From positions 806,001-870,000 of the forward strand of contig NZ_JAFFJX010000001.1 in assembly GCF_016924755.1 (NCBI RefSeq): a stretch of 64,000 nucleotides of DNA. The letters run 5' to 3'. A program made the translations under genes and the position numbers. This document shows positions 24,817 through 33,185 of the stretch, in pieces. Source of the stretch: Longitalea arenae. Lineage in GTDB: Bacteria; Bacteroidota; Bacteroidia; Chitinophagales; Chitinophagaceae. The notes under the pieces were generated by a model, which did no database searches, was not told the origin of the DNA, and was given only the letters and a program-made list of their open reading frames with translations. Position 1 is the first letter of the stretch, and each line of letters opens with the position of its first letter.

Positions 24817-26089
24817 GAGTAAGGTTTTTGTTTTTTGTATAAGAGGCGTTCAGGTATTTTAACAGGCGTACTTCTTTCTCTGTTAAAAAGCGCCACTTGC
24901 CTCTGTCTACATTCTTCTTGGTGAGGTTCGCATACATTACACGGTCAAGGTTGCGCACATCGTAACCCATGTGTTTGAAGATGCGGCGAACGATGCGATT
25001 GCGGCCACTGTGGATCTCGATACCGATCACGCTTTTATCTTTTGGATCGGCATACGCGAGTGAATCCGGTGCAATAAAACCATCTTCCAGGGTGATGCCG
25101 TTCAGGATGGTATCGAAATCTTTTTTTACGAGGGGTTTATCGAGCTTTACTTCGTAGATCTTTTTTATTTCGTAACTGGGGTGTGATAACTTCTGCGCCA
25201 ACTCACCATCGTTGGTGAGTAACAATACCCCTGTCGTATTTCTATCTAGGCGGCCGATAGGGTATACCCGTTCTTCGGTGGCATTGCGTATGATGTCTAA
25301 AACCGTTTTCCTGCCCTGGGGGTCTTCGGTAGTGGTGATATAGTCTTTCGGTTTATTGATCAGGATGTAGACCAGGTTCCTGCGGAGGAAGAGCTTTTTG
25401 CCATTCACTTTGATATCGTCTTTATCAGAAACTTTATGACCGGGCTCTACGATCTTTTCTCCGTTTACGATCACTTTGCCCGCCTTCACCAGTTCAGCTG
25501 CATCGCGCCGTGAACAGATACCGGCATGGGCAATGAATTTGTTCAGGGGCATTGAACCGGTTTCCGGTTTCGTGGTTTGTGGTTTATGGTTAGTGGTTTG
25601 TGGTTGGGTTCCCGGGCGTTCTGCTTTCTCAAATTTTGCTTTCGGCTTTTGGTCTTCCATTCGCTCCTTGCCTTTCTCAAAGCCTCTTTGCCTTTTTGCC
25701 TCAATGCCTTTCTCCTTGCCTTTATGCCTTGCTGCTTCTGTGCCTTTCTCAATGCCTCGTTGCCTTGTTACCTCGCTGCCTTTATGCCTTGCTGCCTCTG
25801 TGCCGCTCTCAATGCCTCGTTGCTTTTTTGCCTCTGTGCCGCTCTGCTTGCCTTTCTCTATACCTTTATGCCTTTTTGCCTCTGTGCCTCGCTTAAAGTC
25901 CTCTCTGCCTCTTTCCGACTGGTAACCACCTGCCTGACCCTGGGCTCTCGCCTCCCGGGCTTCATGTTTTTTCTTCTCGAAATATTCTTTGGTTTCCTGG
26001 CGGACCTTTTTCTTTTCCTGCCGGATGCGTTCTTTCTTTTTGGCGCCGCTGTCGCCTTTGTCCATAAATTTCTTGAATCCTTGTGCCAT
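24809..26089 (-). CDS. RluB-type pseudouridine synthase with long repeat-derived N-terminal linker
   Basis: RsuA/RluB-family enzyme of 426 residues. An S4 domain begins about residue 180 (MPLNKFIAHAGICSRRDAAELVKAGKVIVNG). The catalytic domain has GRLDRNTTGVLLLTNDGELA with the catalytic Asp, then EIHSGRNRIVRRIFKHMGYDVRNLDRV. Before it lies an odd extension: a Lys/Glu-rich start (residues 5-50), then low-complexity repeats such as GTEAKRHKGIEKG (about 66-145) and a TQPQTTNHKPQTTKPETG segment (about 161-178). At DNA level these are heptad arrays like the spacer repeats. MAQGFKKFMDKG at 26089 is the likely start. The downstream RluA-type gene overlaps it by 8 bases. Confidence 0.9.
   Translation of the reverse strand: MAQGFKKFMDKGDSGAKKKERIRQEKKKVRQETKEYFEKKKHEAREARAQGQAGGYQSERGREDFKRGTEAKRHKGIEKGKQSGTEAKKQRGIESGTEAARHKGSEVTRQRGIEKGTEAARHKGKEKGIEAKRQRGFEKGKERMEDQKPKAKFEKAERPGTQPQTTNHKPQTTKPETGSMPLNKFIAHAGICSRRDAAELVKAGKVIVNGEKIVEPGHKVSDKDDIKVNGKKLFLRRNLVYILINKPKDYITTTEDPQGRKTVLDIIRNATEERVYPIGRLDRNTTGVLLLTNDGELAQKLSHPSYEIKKIYEVKLDKPLVKKDFDTILNGITLEDGFIAPDSLAYADPKDKSVIGIEIHSGRNRIVRRIFKHMGYDVRNLDRVMYANLTKKNVDRGKWRFLTEKEVRLLKYLNASYTKNKNLTRG
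25555..25894. repeat. In-frame heptad arrays inside the RluB-type gene
   Basis: On the minus strand two different themes occur: AAGGCAA/AAGGCAT-type words at about 25655-25894 and AACCACA/AACCACT/AACCATA-type words at about 25555-25610. They stay in frame because no stop arises in that reading, and they encode the low-complexity linker. Confidence 0.65.
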
Positions 26090-26126
26090 GTGTAGTAGTT
26101 TGCTGTTTTTCAACAGTAGTGAGCGG

Positions 26127-26134
26127 CAAAGGTA
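26127..26134 (-). promoter_or_regulatory. -7 promoter box of the pseudouridine synthase operon (TACCTTTG)
   Basis: The minus-strand TACCTTTG matches TAnnTTTG, 38 bases upstream of the ATG at 26089. It lies immediately downstream of the terminator of the preceding gene, which fits a new transcription unit. Confidence 0.55.
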
Positions 26135-26140
26135 CAAAAT

Positions 26141-26173
26141 AAAAAACTCTCCCCGGTTTCGGCCAGGGAGAGA
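26141..26173 (-). terminator. Rho-independent terminator of the Spy-like gene
   Basis: On the minus strand CTCTCCCTGG pairs with CCGGGGAGAG (10 bp, one G-U), loop CCGAAA, followed by TTTTTTATTTT. It lies 25 bases after the stop at 26198. Confidence 0.8.
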
Positions 26174-26197
26174 GCTTTATCAATAAGCATTTTGCCT

Positions 26198-26839
26198 TTA
26201 TGATTGAACAGGCTTTGGCTGCCTGTGGTGTTTATGCTGTTGCTTTTGTTCTTCCAGCTTCTTCAACTGTTCTTCTGTGAGAATTGATTTCAGGCTTTCG
26301 TGTTGCTGTTGTTTGAATTGTTTCAGTTCTGCCTTTTTCTGCTCTTCGGTAAGCTTTTGATCAGCACGCACAGCCTTCATCTTCTGCACCATTTCTTCGC
26401 GGTTCTTTTTTAAAGCGCTTACCTGTTCTTCGGTCAGGTTCAGCTCCTTCTGCATTCTTTCAATGCGGTTGTGTTTATCCTGGCGGAACTTTCGGCCATG
26501 ATGCTTCATCTTTTTCATTTCGGCCTTTTGCTCAGCCGTTAACACCTTATTTACTTTTTCGTGGTGCTCTTTGCGAATGGTGGCCATTTTACCTTTCCAC
26601 TCGGTAACGGTTATCTTGTCCTCACTCTTTTTAAGATCAGCCATCTGTTGTTTGTAATCTTCGTTGATGGACTTCATGGCTGATTTTTGCTCGTCGGTGA
26701 GGTTGAGTTTTGCCATCATATCGCCGCGGTGATGACGCATTTTAGAACGATCGGGAGCACTATTTATCGATTGATCCTGCGCACTGGCGCCAAGCGCTAC
26801 AAATGTGGCTAACGCTATTCCTACAATTGCTTTTTTCAT
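26198..26839 (-). CDS. Spy/CpxP-like periplasmic LTxxQ-motif protein
   Basis: Secreted, strongly helical and basic protein of 213 residues with a signal peptide (cleavage near GASAQ, about residue 21). It carries five LTxEQ motifs: LTDEQKSAM, LTAEQKAEM, LTEEQVSAL, LTEEQKKAEL and LTEEQLKKLEE. The LTxxQ motif defines the Spy/CpxP family of periplasmic chaperones and stress sensors in Proteobacteria. The tail is His-rich (QQHKHHRQ), which might bind metal. The large number of motifs and long coiled coil suggest a cradle-like chaperone, but the role is inferred. Confidence 0.8.
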   Translation of the reverse strand: MKKAIVGIALATFVALGASAQDQSINSAPDRSKMRHHRGDMMAKLNLTDEQKSAMKSINEDYKQQMADLKKSEDKITVTEWKGKMATIRKEHHEKVNKVLTAEQKAEMKKMKHHGRKFRQDKHNRIERMQKELNLTEEQVSALKKNREEMVQKMKAVRADQKLTEEQKKAELKQFKQQQHESLKSILTEEQLKKLEEQKQQHKHHRQPKPVQS

Positions 26840-26995
26840 ACTTATTTCTTTTACTGTTTAGATGCCGGTTCGGTTTATCACCTTCGGCAGGCTTTGTTAA
26901 AATCGTATAACAGTATCATAGACTCCTGCCGGGAGGGCAGGTTTAATGCATGTATGAAAATCTTCGTAGGTGGGCGTATTCAAGGATGAGTGGTA

Positions 26996-27108
26996 CGTTC
27001 ACAAGTTCTTAACTTATTAAGTTCCTTATTGAGTTCATGAGTTATTAAGTTAAATACAGTCGCGAGGCTGAATAACTGAACAACTGAACAACTGATAACT
27101 GAATACAA
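26996..27108. repeat. Paired octad array (AGTTATTAAG / ATAACTGA theme)
   Basis: The left arm (AACTTATTAAGTTCC, GAGTTATTAAGTTA) and right arm (GAATAACTGAACAACTGAACA, split as GAATAACTGA and ACAACTGA) are in inverted orientation around a GC-rich centre. The array ends at the rlmN stop. The rest of the 269-base gap has a small CCTGCC/GGCAGG hairpin at 26925-26941 and no gene that I can see. Confidence 0.6.
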
Positions 27109-28161
27109 TTAAATCTGATCTTTATTAGCCAGTTGTCCACAAGCTGCATCAATATCCTTACCACGGCTGCGGCGAAGACGGGCGTTTACCCGGTTCCGTT
27201 CGAGGTAGCTCATGAATTGTTGAACCGTTTCTTCCTCGGGCTTTTCGAAGCGGGCGGCATCAATGGGATTGTATTCAATGATATTCACAAGATCAGCAGG
27301 CACCTGGCGATAGATCCTGATCAGTTCATCGGCATCCTTCAAACTATCGTTAAAGTTCCTGAAGAGAATGTATTCGAAGGTGATCTCGTTCTCTGTTTTC
27401 TGATAAAAATAGTTCAGGGCTTCGATCAGCGCTTTGAGGTTATTGGTCTCGTTAATAGGCATGATCTCATTGCGCTTTTTATCGTTCGCGGCATGTAATG
27501 ATAACGCCAGTTTGAACCGCACTTTATCATCGCCCAGTTGTTTGATCATTTTGGCCACACCGGCGGTAGAAACGGTGATGCGGCGTGGGCTCATGCCCAA
27601 TCCATCCGGAGATGTAATGCGCTCGATAGCCCGCAATACGTTCTTGTAATTGAGCAGAGGTTCGCCCATGCCCATGAACACGATATTGCTAAGCTTTTTA
27701 TTATACACCCGTTCGCACTGTTGATTGATCAGCACTACTTCGTCATAGATCTCATCAAATTCCAGATTGCGTTTGCGCTCCATATACCCGGTTGCGCAGA
27801 ATTTGCAGCTGAGGGAACAGCCGATCTGGGAAGAAACGCAGGCTGTTTTGCGTTCATCGGTAGGGATCAGCACCCCTTCCACCAAGTGGCCGTCCTGGGT
27901 ACGGAAACGCGATTTGACAGTGCCATCGGCAGAATATTGCGTGGCGTCTACTGCTAAAGCCGGCAAAGAAAAATTATCGGCCAGTTTTGCCCGCAGCTCC
28001 TTACTCAGGTTGGTCATAGCCTCAAAAGAATGGGCCTGTTTCAGCCAAAGCCATTCATACACCTGTTTGGCGCGGAATTTCTTCTCGCCCAGGGTTTCAA
28101 AATATTGTTCCAGCTCACTGAGGCTCAACTGCCTGATATTCTTATTCGCCGTTTTTAACAT
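27109..28161 (-). CDS. rlmN: Dual-specificity 23S rRNA/tRNA adenine-C2 methyltransferase RlmN
   Basis: Radical-SAM methyltransferase (350 residues) that makes m2A in 23S rRNA (A2503) and tRNA position 37. The [4Fe-4S] cluster motif is GCSLSCKFCATG. The N-terminal domain has EQYFETLGEKKFRAKQVYEWLW. FMGMGEPLLNYKNVLRAI and RRITVSTAGV follow, and the C-terminal catalytic Cys is in SRGKDIDAACGQL. The conserved-looking start is ATG 28161, with a TACCTTTG box ending 4 bases upstream, so the mRNA is possibly leaderless. Confidence 0.95.
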   Translation of the reverse strand: MLKTANKNIRQLSLSELEQYFETLGEKKFRAKQVYEWLWLKQAHSFEAMTNLSKELRAKLADNFSLPALAVDATQYSADGTVKSRFRTQDGHLVEGVLIPTDERKTACVSSQIGCSLSCKFCATGYMERKRNLEFDEIYDEVVLINQQCERVYNKKLSNIVFMGMGEPLLNYKNVLRAIERITSPDGLGMSPRRITVSTAGVAKMIKQLGDDKVRFKLALSLHAANDKKRNEIMPINETNNLKALIEALNYFYQKTENEITFEYILFRNFNDSLKDADELIRIYRQVPADLVNIIEYNPIDAARFEKPEEETVQQFMSYLERNRVNARLRRSRGKDIDAACGQLANKDQI

Positions 28162-28165
28162 CCTG

Positions 28166-28173
28166 CAAAGGTA
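28166..28173 (-). promoter_or_regulatory. -7 promoter box of rlmN (TACCTTTG)
   Basis: The minus-strand TACCTTTG ends 4 bases before the rlmN ATG, the same geometry as at trmD and at 13074. Confidence 0.55.
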
Positions 28174-28399
28174 CAACGGCTTGGGCGGATTAGCTAATGT
28201 ATGCACCCGGCGCCAGGGCTATACCTTAGCAAGATATTGTTAAAAGTTTAGGCCTTAACCGGTTGTAAGAACACGTACGTTTTATAGCTACTTTGCCATC
28301 TGAATTGTTTAAATAAACAAAATTCTTGTGCAGGGCCTGCATTTAACTACTTTACAATTACTTTGCGAACGCGAAATACATGCTCAAACAAAAAACTAT

Positions 28400-29596
28400 A
28401 TGAAAAAAGTATATGTCATCGATGCGGTAAGAACACCTATTGGAAAGTATGGTGGCGCATTAAGTACGATCCGGCCCGACGATCTGCTGGCCCATGTGAT
28501 TAAATCTATATTACAACGCAATACCAACATAGATGTAAATGCTATTGAAGATGTTATTGCCGGCGATGCCAACCAGGCCGGGGAAGATAATCGCAATGTA
28601 GCCCGGATGGCGGCCCTGCTGGCTGGTTTGCCGGTGACCGTGCCGGGTAATACCGTGAACCGCCTATGCGCCTCTGGTTTGCAAGCCGTTATGGACGCTG
28701 CCCGGGCCATTATGTGCGGCGATGGTGAGCTGCTGATCGCCGGGGGCGTGGAAAGCATGACCCGGGCGCCCTTTGTTCAGTTGAAATCTTCCGGCGCCTG
28801 GAACCGAACGCCCGAAGTGGTTGATTCGACCATTGGCTGGCGCTTTCCGAATAAAAAACTCACCGATAAATATTATCCCTATTCCATGGGTGAAACCGCC
28901 GAGAACGTGGCCAAACAATGGAAGATCAGCCGTCAGGCCCAGGATGAATTTGCTCTGCAAAGCCAGGAAAAATACTTTGCTGCGCTGGATAAAGGCAGAT
29001 GGAAAGAAGAGATCAGTGGCGTAGAGATCTTTGGTGGTAAGGAAGAAAAAATATTGCTTGAAAAGGATGAGCCGCCACGGATCACCTCACTCGAAAAACT
29101 GAGTACCCTGCGGCCGGCTTTTATAAAGGATGGAACTGTAACGGCCGGCAATTCATCGGGCATCAATGATGGCGCTGCCGCCATGCTGCTGGCCAGTGAA
29201 GAAGCGGTAGAAAAATACAATCTGCAGCCTATGGCGCGCATCGTATCCATGGCGGTAGCGGGCGTCGATCCGGCGATCATGGGCATTGGCCCGGTTCCTG
29301 CCAGCCAGAAGGCCTTGCAACGGGCCGGTATTACCGTGAATGAGCTTGACCTGGTTGAATTGAATGAAGCGTTTGCCGCTCAATCCATTGCGTGTATGCA
29401 GGACCTGCAGCTGGATGCTAAAAAAGTAAATGTTAACGGCGGTTCTATTGCTATTGGCCACCCATTGGGTTGCAGCGGCGTACGGATCTCGGCCACCTTA
29501 CTGCATGAAATGAAAAAGCGGGGCGCGGGTTATGGACTGGCTACCATGTGTGTGGGCGTAGGGCAGGGGGCCGCTATCGTTTATGCGGGCGTTTAG
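28400..29596 (+). CDS. Thiolase family acetyl-CoA C-acyltransferase
   Basis: Cytoplasmic thiolase of 398 residues catalysing reversible thiolytic cleavage of 3-ketoacyl-CoA. The nucleophile Cys90 is in VNRLCASGLQAVMDAAR. The His motif is NGGSIAIGHPLGCSGVRI and the second Cys is in MCVGVGQGAAIVY. VESMTRAPF and ELNEAFAAQ are also present. The sequence style is near the PcaF (3-oxoadipyl-CoA thiolase) subgroup, but no other beta-ketoadipate or beta-oxidation genes adjoin, so substrate is undecided. ATG 28400 is the natural start (MKKVYVIDAVRTPIG). Confidence 0.93.
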   Translation: MKKVYVIDAVRTPIGKYGGALSTIRPDDLLAHVIKSILQRNTNIDVNAIEDVIAGDANQAGEDNRNVARMAALLAGLPVTVPGNTVNRLCASGLQAVMDAARAIMCGDGELLIAGGVESMTRAPFVQLKSSGAWNRTPEVVDSTIGWRFPNKKLTDKYYPYSMGETAENVAKQWKISRQAQDEFALQSQEKYFAALDKGRWKEEISGVEIFGGKEEKILLEKDEPPRITSLEKLSTLRPAFIKDGTVTAGNSSGINDGAAAMLLASEEAVEKYNLQPMARIVSMAVAGVDPAIMGIGPVPASQKALQRAGITVNELDLVELNEAFAAQSIACMQDLQLDAKKVNVNGGSIAIGHPLGCSGVRISATLLHEMKKRGAGYGLATMCVGVGQGAAIVYAGV

Positions 29597-29614
29597 GGAT
29601 TTAACATATTTTAC

Positions 29615-29644
29615 TTGCAAGGGAATTACGAATTTCTACTTTTA
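29615..29644 (+). promoter_or_regulatory. Promoter of the WG-repeat gene (TTG-N19-TACTTTTA)
   Basis: TTG at 29615-29617, 19 bases, and TACTTTTA at 29637-29644 (one mismatch to TAnnTTTG). The ATG at 29666 is 21 bases downstream. Confidence 0.5.
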
Positions 29645-29665
29645 CCATTCAATATTAATACCCTT

Positions 29666-31432
29666 ATGCGAAAATTTCTACTTGTCCTTGGTTTACTAAG
29701 CACCCTGTTTGTAAACGCCCAAACAAAAAGGCCAGCTGCTAAAAAGAAGGAAACAAAAAAAGAAGAGAAGCCTGTTAAGAAAGTGGTTCCGGTTGAAAAA
29801 GCGGTTGAAGTTGTTCAGGATATAGAAGTGGTTGAAGAGCCTAAAGTTGAAAGTATATCAATCGAAAGTGTAAAAGAAGAAGGCATTGTTGAATCGGTGA
29901 TGGCGCCGGTGATGGAAGAAGTGAAAAGGGAAGAGACTAAAACAGGAACTACTTCCAATAACTCCACCAATGTAGTTGATGGCGAACCGTTTTATATATA
30001 TACCAGCTACCGCGAAAAGAACCTGATCATTGCTCATACGGGCGCCGATTATGAGAACAAGCGGTATGCCCTGCTGGAGTTTTTCTCCAAGAAAAAGATC
30101 ACGCCGTTCATTTTCGAGAACATTTCCAGTTTTTATGATAGCGACCTGTCGCAGGTAAAGCTGAATTCTAAACATGGCGTTATCAATACCAAAGGCCAGA
30201 TCATCATTCCCTGCATTTATGATGAAATGAGCACTATGACCATCGATGGCATGGTGTATTATGTAGTGAACAAAGGCGGCCGGGATGGCGTGATCAATGC
30301 GCAGAATGAAACCGTGATCCCATTTGAGTATGATAATCTCAGGAAGTCATACAATTCTTCCATGCACCTGGAGATCTCGAAAGGTGGTAAGTATGGCCTG
30401 ATGAATTTTGTATCCCGCAAAATGGTGATCCCGGCCATCTATGATCGTATTGATGTATTGTCGAACAACCTGGTACAGGTACGTAAAGGAAACCAGTATA
30501 CGCTCTTTAACCTCAGTGGCGAACAGGTATTTTCCAACTGGTACACGCAGTTGGATATTTATATCGACGGCGATTATGCTTTGGTTGAGCTCAATGGTAA
30601 AAAAGGCGTGATCAGCATTGCAGAAAAAAAGATCATACCGCTCGACTACGATGTAATGACCCGCCTGCGCAGTGGTTATTCTTCTTCCAAAGTATTTTTC
30701 ATAACGGCCAAAGGCGGCAAGTATGGCATTATGGGGAATGATGGAAAAGTAGTGTTGCCATTGCAGTATACCATGATCACCAGTACCGGCTATGACCTGG
30801 TAACAGTAACAAAAGCTAATAAAAAAGGATTGTTATCAACCGAAGGTGCCTCTGTGCTTCCGGTTGAGTATGATGAGATCATTGATGCCGACCGGTATTT
30901 ACTGGTAAAGAAAGCCGGCAAGTGGGGAGTAGTGAACCGTTCGGGTGTTTTTATTCTGCCGGTAGAATATGATGCCCTCACACGTATGTATACATCGGAT
31001 ACTTATAACACGCCTTACCTGCTGGCCACTAAGAACGGCAAAAAAGGAGTGATAGATGCCATAACCGGTAAACCCCGCATTGATTTTGTATACGACGACC
31101 TCATCGGTTACCGCAAATACAGTTACAGTTCAACCGAGACTTTCAACAACAGCATCATTGCCGTAAAGAATGGCAAGTATGGGATGGTGGAAATAAATGG
31201 TACTGTGCTGCTGCCTTTCAATTATGACGACCTGCAATACATGAACTCATTTTTGGTAATAGCGGGTAAGGGTGGTAAATACGGCGTAGTGGATATCTAC
31301 AATAATAACAATGTCGTACTGCCTTTTGAATACCAGTTTGTGAATTGCAAGAACAGCACCGTTATAGCGTATAAAGACAGTTATGAAAAATACCGGGTGA
31401 GCGGTAATAAGATCACCAAAGATGGTAAATAG
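29666..31432 (+). CDS. Exported WG-repeat protein
   Basis: 588-residue protein with a signal peptide (MRKFLLVLGLLSTLFVNAQ). A Lys/Glu/Val-rich low-complexity segment follows (about residues 20-100). From about residue 100 there are roughly ten or more WG-type beta repeats, recognisable as KGGKYGxM...VIPxxYDxI, for example AKGGKYGIMGNDGKVVLPLQY and KAGKWGVVNRSGVFILPVEYDAL (shown as separate units). WG repeats form beta-propeller-like or solenoid surfaces, usually for protein interaction. The charged stretch may span the periplasm or bind peptidoglycan. Function unknown. Confidence 0.88.
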   Translation: MRKFLLVLGLLSTLFVNAQTKRPAAKKKETKKEEKPVKKVVPVEKAVEVVQDIEVVEEPKVESISIESVKEEGIVESVMAPVMEEVKREETKTGTTSNNSTNVVDGEPFYIYTSYREKNLIIAHTGADYENKRYALLEFFSKKKITPFIFENISSFYDSDLSQVKLNSKHGVINTKGQIIIPCIYDEMSTMTIDGMVYYVVNKGGRDGVINAQNETVIPFEYDNLRKSYNSSMHLEISKGGKYGLMNFVSRKMVIPAIYDRIDVLSNNLVQVRKGNQYTLFNLSGEQVFSNWYTQLDIYIDGDYALVELNGKKGVISIAEKKIIPLDYDVMTRLRSGYSSSKVFFITAKGGKYGIMGNDGKVVLPLQYTMITSTGYDLVTVTKANKKGLLSTEGASVLPVEYDEIIDADRYLLVKKAGKWGVVNRSGVFILPVEYDALTRMYTSDTYNTPYLLATKNGKKGVIDAITGKPRIDFVYDDLIGYRKYSYSSTETFNNSIIAVKNGKYGMVEINGTVLLPFNYDDLQYMNSFLVIAGKGGKYGVVDIYNNNNVVLPFEYQFVNCKNSTVIAYKDSYEKYRVSGNKITKDGK

Positions 31433-31526
31433 CGAAATGGCCAATAATGCTTGCCTAGGCGCCAATGACAAGCGCCGGCATGGTCAATGCGCATAAATAC
31501 TTAGTTTGCAGGTTCAATACACTCGT

Positions 31527-31976
31527 ATGAACCTGCAAACTGCTTTAATGCAACTAGAGAAACATATCCAGGTAGTTCCTGCCCGGTTTAAACAACTGCC
31601 AGCCGAAACTATTCTTAAAAAGCCGGCACCTGGAAAATGGTCGAAACAGGAAATACTGGGCCATCTCATCGATTCGGCTATAAATAATCTGAAGCGTTTT
31701 ACCGATAGCCAATATTCTTCCCAGCCTTACATGGTTGTCCGTTATAACCAGGATGCGTTGGTGCTTATCAATCGCTACCAGCAATCTCCGGCAGAACATC
31801 TGTTGCAATTATGGCAATTGTTGAACAGGCAGGTGTTAACTGTACTAAATAACATACCTGCCGATAAAATTGCCTATACGGTGATCACGCCATCGGGCGA
31901 AGCCAAAAACCTGGAATGGCTGGCGATCGATTATGTTGAGCATATGGAGCACCACCTGCGGCAGATCTTCGATTGA
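31527..31976 (+). CDS. DinB_2/YfiT-like putative metal-dependent protein
   Basis: Small cytoplasmic four-helix-bundle protein (149 residues). The family signature is LKKPAPGKWSKQEILGHLIDSAINNLKRF, with the first metal-ligand His in GHLID. The C-terminal helix AIDYVEHMEHHLRQIF contributes the remaining His ligands. It is a second, unrelated copy of the DinB superfamily in this window (the other is at 18214). The ATG at 31527 is preferred to the upstream TTG. It converges on the ABC permease gene with a 3-base gap. The substrate is unknown. Confidence 0.82.
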   Translation: MNLQTALMQLEKHIQVVPARFKQLPAETILKKPAPGKWSKQEILGHLIDSAINNLKRFTDSQYSSQPYMVVRYNQDALVLINRYQQSPAEHLLQLWQLLNRQVLTVLNNIPADKIAYTVITPSGEAKNLEWLAIDYVEHMEHHLRQIFD

Positions 31977-31979
31977 ACG

Positions 31980-33176
31980 TTATACGAGCCGGTACAACAG
32001 TTTCCGCACCATCCGGTAATTGGTGAACAGCGACAGCGCTATTAGAAAGAGGGCGGTGGCTAATACCGTCCAGTGCAGCACCGCCGAAAGCTCGGGCCGG
32101 TCGAACATGGCAAAATGATGAAAGGCCCATTGCATGCCTTCGGCGAGGGCCAGCGCCACTAATACGACCAGGATGTATACGGGAATAAATTGCTTCGAAA
32201 CATTTTTGCTGAGCCAGTTGGGCGAATACCCCATTAATAGTAATAATTGCAGGTTGTCTTTACTGCGCGCGATCATCAGCTGCAGGTAAAAAGAGAACAG
32301 CATCAGCGCCAGGATCACCACCAGCAGCCCGAATATGCCCAGTCCGCTAAAAATGCCCTGCAGTACCTGTTTAACCCGGCCGAATTTTGTTTTATCCTTA
32401 TTGACTTTATACTGTTTCTGCTGCAGATAATTGAGAAAATCGGGGTTATTGGCGTCGTTGGTCTTTATGTACAGCCGCGATGCGCGCACGCTCGTTGTGT
32501 TACCAAATTTGTTATTGGCCCAGTCGAGGAAGTTTTTGGGAACAATAATAGAGTTCACGCGGTCGCTCAGGGCTACGATAGAACCGCGGAAAGTTTGCTG
32601 CAGGCCATTGGGGCCGTAACAGGTTATATACACTACCACCTGCGATGCCGTGGCTTCGGACAATTGCGGTAATCCATAACCCGGTGCAAATACATTATAT
32701 ATTTCCAGGAAATCGGAGGAGAAAACGATCGGGATATAATCCTGCCCTTCCTGCCAGCTAAAATTGGGTGGAACGGTGTCAATAAAGTTATTGTCCAGCG
32801 ACTCCAGGAACATATCGGTGCTGAAGGGAATAATATCACCAGCGCTCAGCTGTACCCGGAAGCGGTTGGCTACTAAGGGCGAAACACCCTGGATAAATGG
32901 CTGGGCACTGATCTCCTTAATGTCATTTTCATTGAAGAGGTTTTTTTCCAGTTGCCCCATCGTTTCATTGGTAATGGTCTTGGAGATGGAGATGAAGTCA
33001 TAACCTTCCTTACGTTTGGTTTCACCGCCCAGTAACTGCTGAATGTTGATGAACATTTGAATGGAGCATAACAACAGCAGTACGCCAATGCCTAAGCCAA
33101 TATAGGAGAACCAGCGCGAACTGGTGTTGGTGCCTGTTTGCAATAAAGAGCGGATGGGTTTGAAAGATGCTGCCAC
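31980..33176 (-). CDS. FtsX/LolE-like ABC transporter permease
   Basis: Inner-membrane protein of 398 residues with the FtsX/MacB topology: one N-terminal helix (SRWFSYIGLGIGVLLLLCSIQMF), a large periplasmic domain (about residues 45-265) and three C-terminal helices, the first being GIFSGLGIFGLLVVILALMLFS. It lacks the usual duplicated architecture of LolC/E fusions. The ATPase gene 9 bases upstream on the same strand is its obvious partner. The family extrudes or remodels envelope substrates; this one has no visible cargo clue. Confidence 0.83.
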   Translation of the reverse strand: MAASFKPIRSLLQTGTNTSSRWFSYIGLGIGVLLLLCSIQMFINIQQLLGGETKRKEGYDFISISKTITNETMGQLEKNLFNENDIKEISAQPFIQGVSPLVANRFRVQLSAGDIIPFSTDMFLESLDNNFIDTVPPNFSWQEGQDYIPIVFSSDFLEIYNVFAPGYGLPQLSEATASQVVVYITCYGPNGLQQTFRGSIVALSDRVNSIIVPKNFLDWANNKFGNTTSVRASRLYIKTNDANNPDFLNYLQQKQYKVNKDKTKFGRVKQVLQGIFSGLGIFGLLVVILALMLFSFYLQLMIARSKDNLQLLLLMGYSPNWLSKNVSKQFIPVYILVVLVALALAEGMQWAFHHFAMFDRPELSAVLHWTVLATALFLIALSLFTNYRMVRKLLYRLV

Positions 33177-33185
33177 TGTTAAAAA

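Noticed and set aside
25476-25925. Plus-strand Leu/Cys/Phe-rich frames opposite the RluB-type gene
   Set aside because: They are antisense readings of the in-frame repeat array; heptad repeats keep all frames open without coding.
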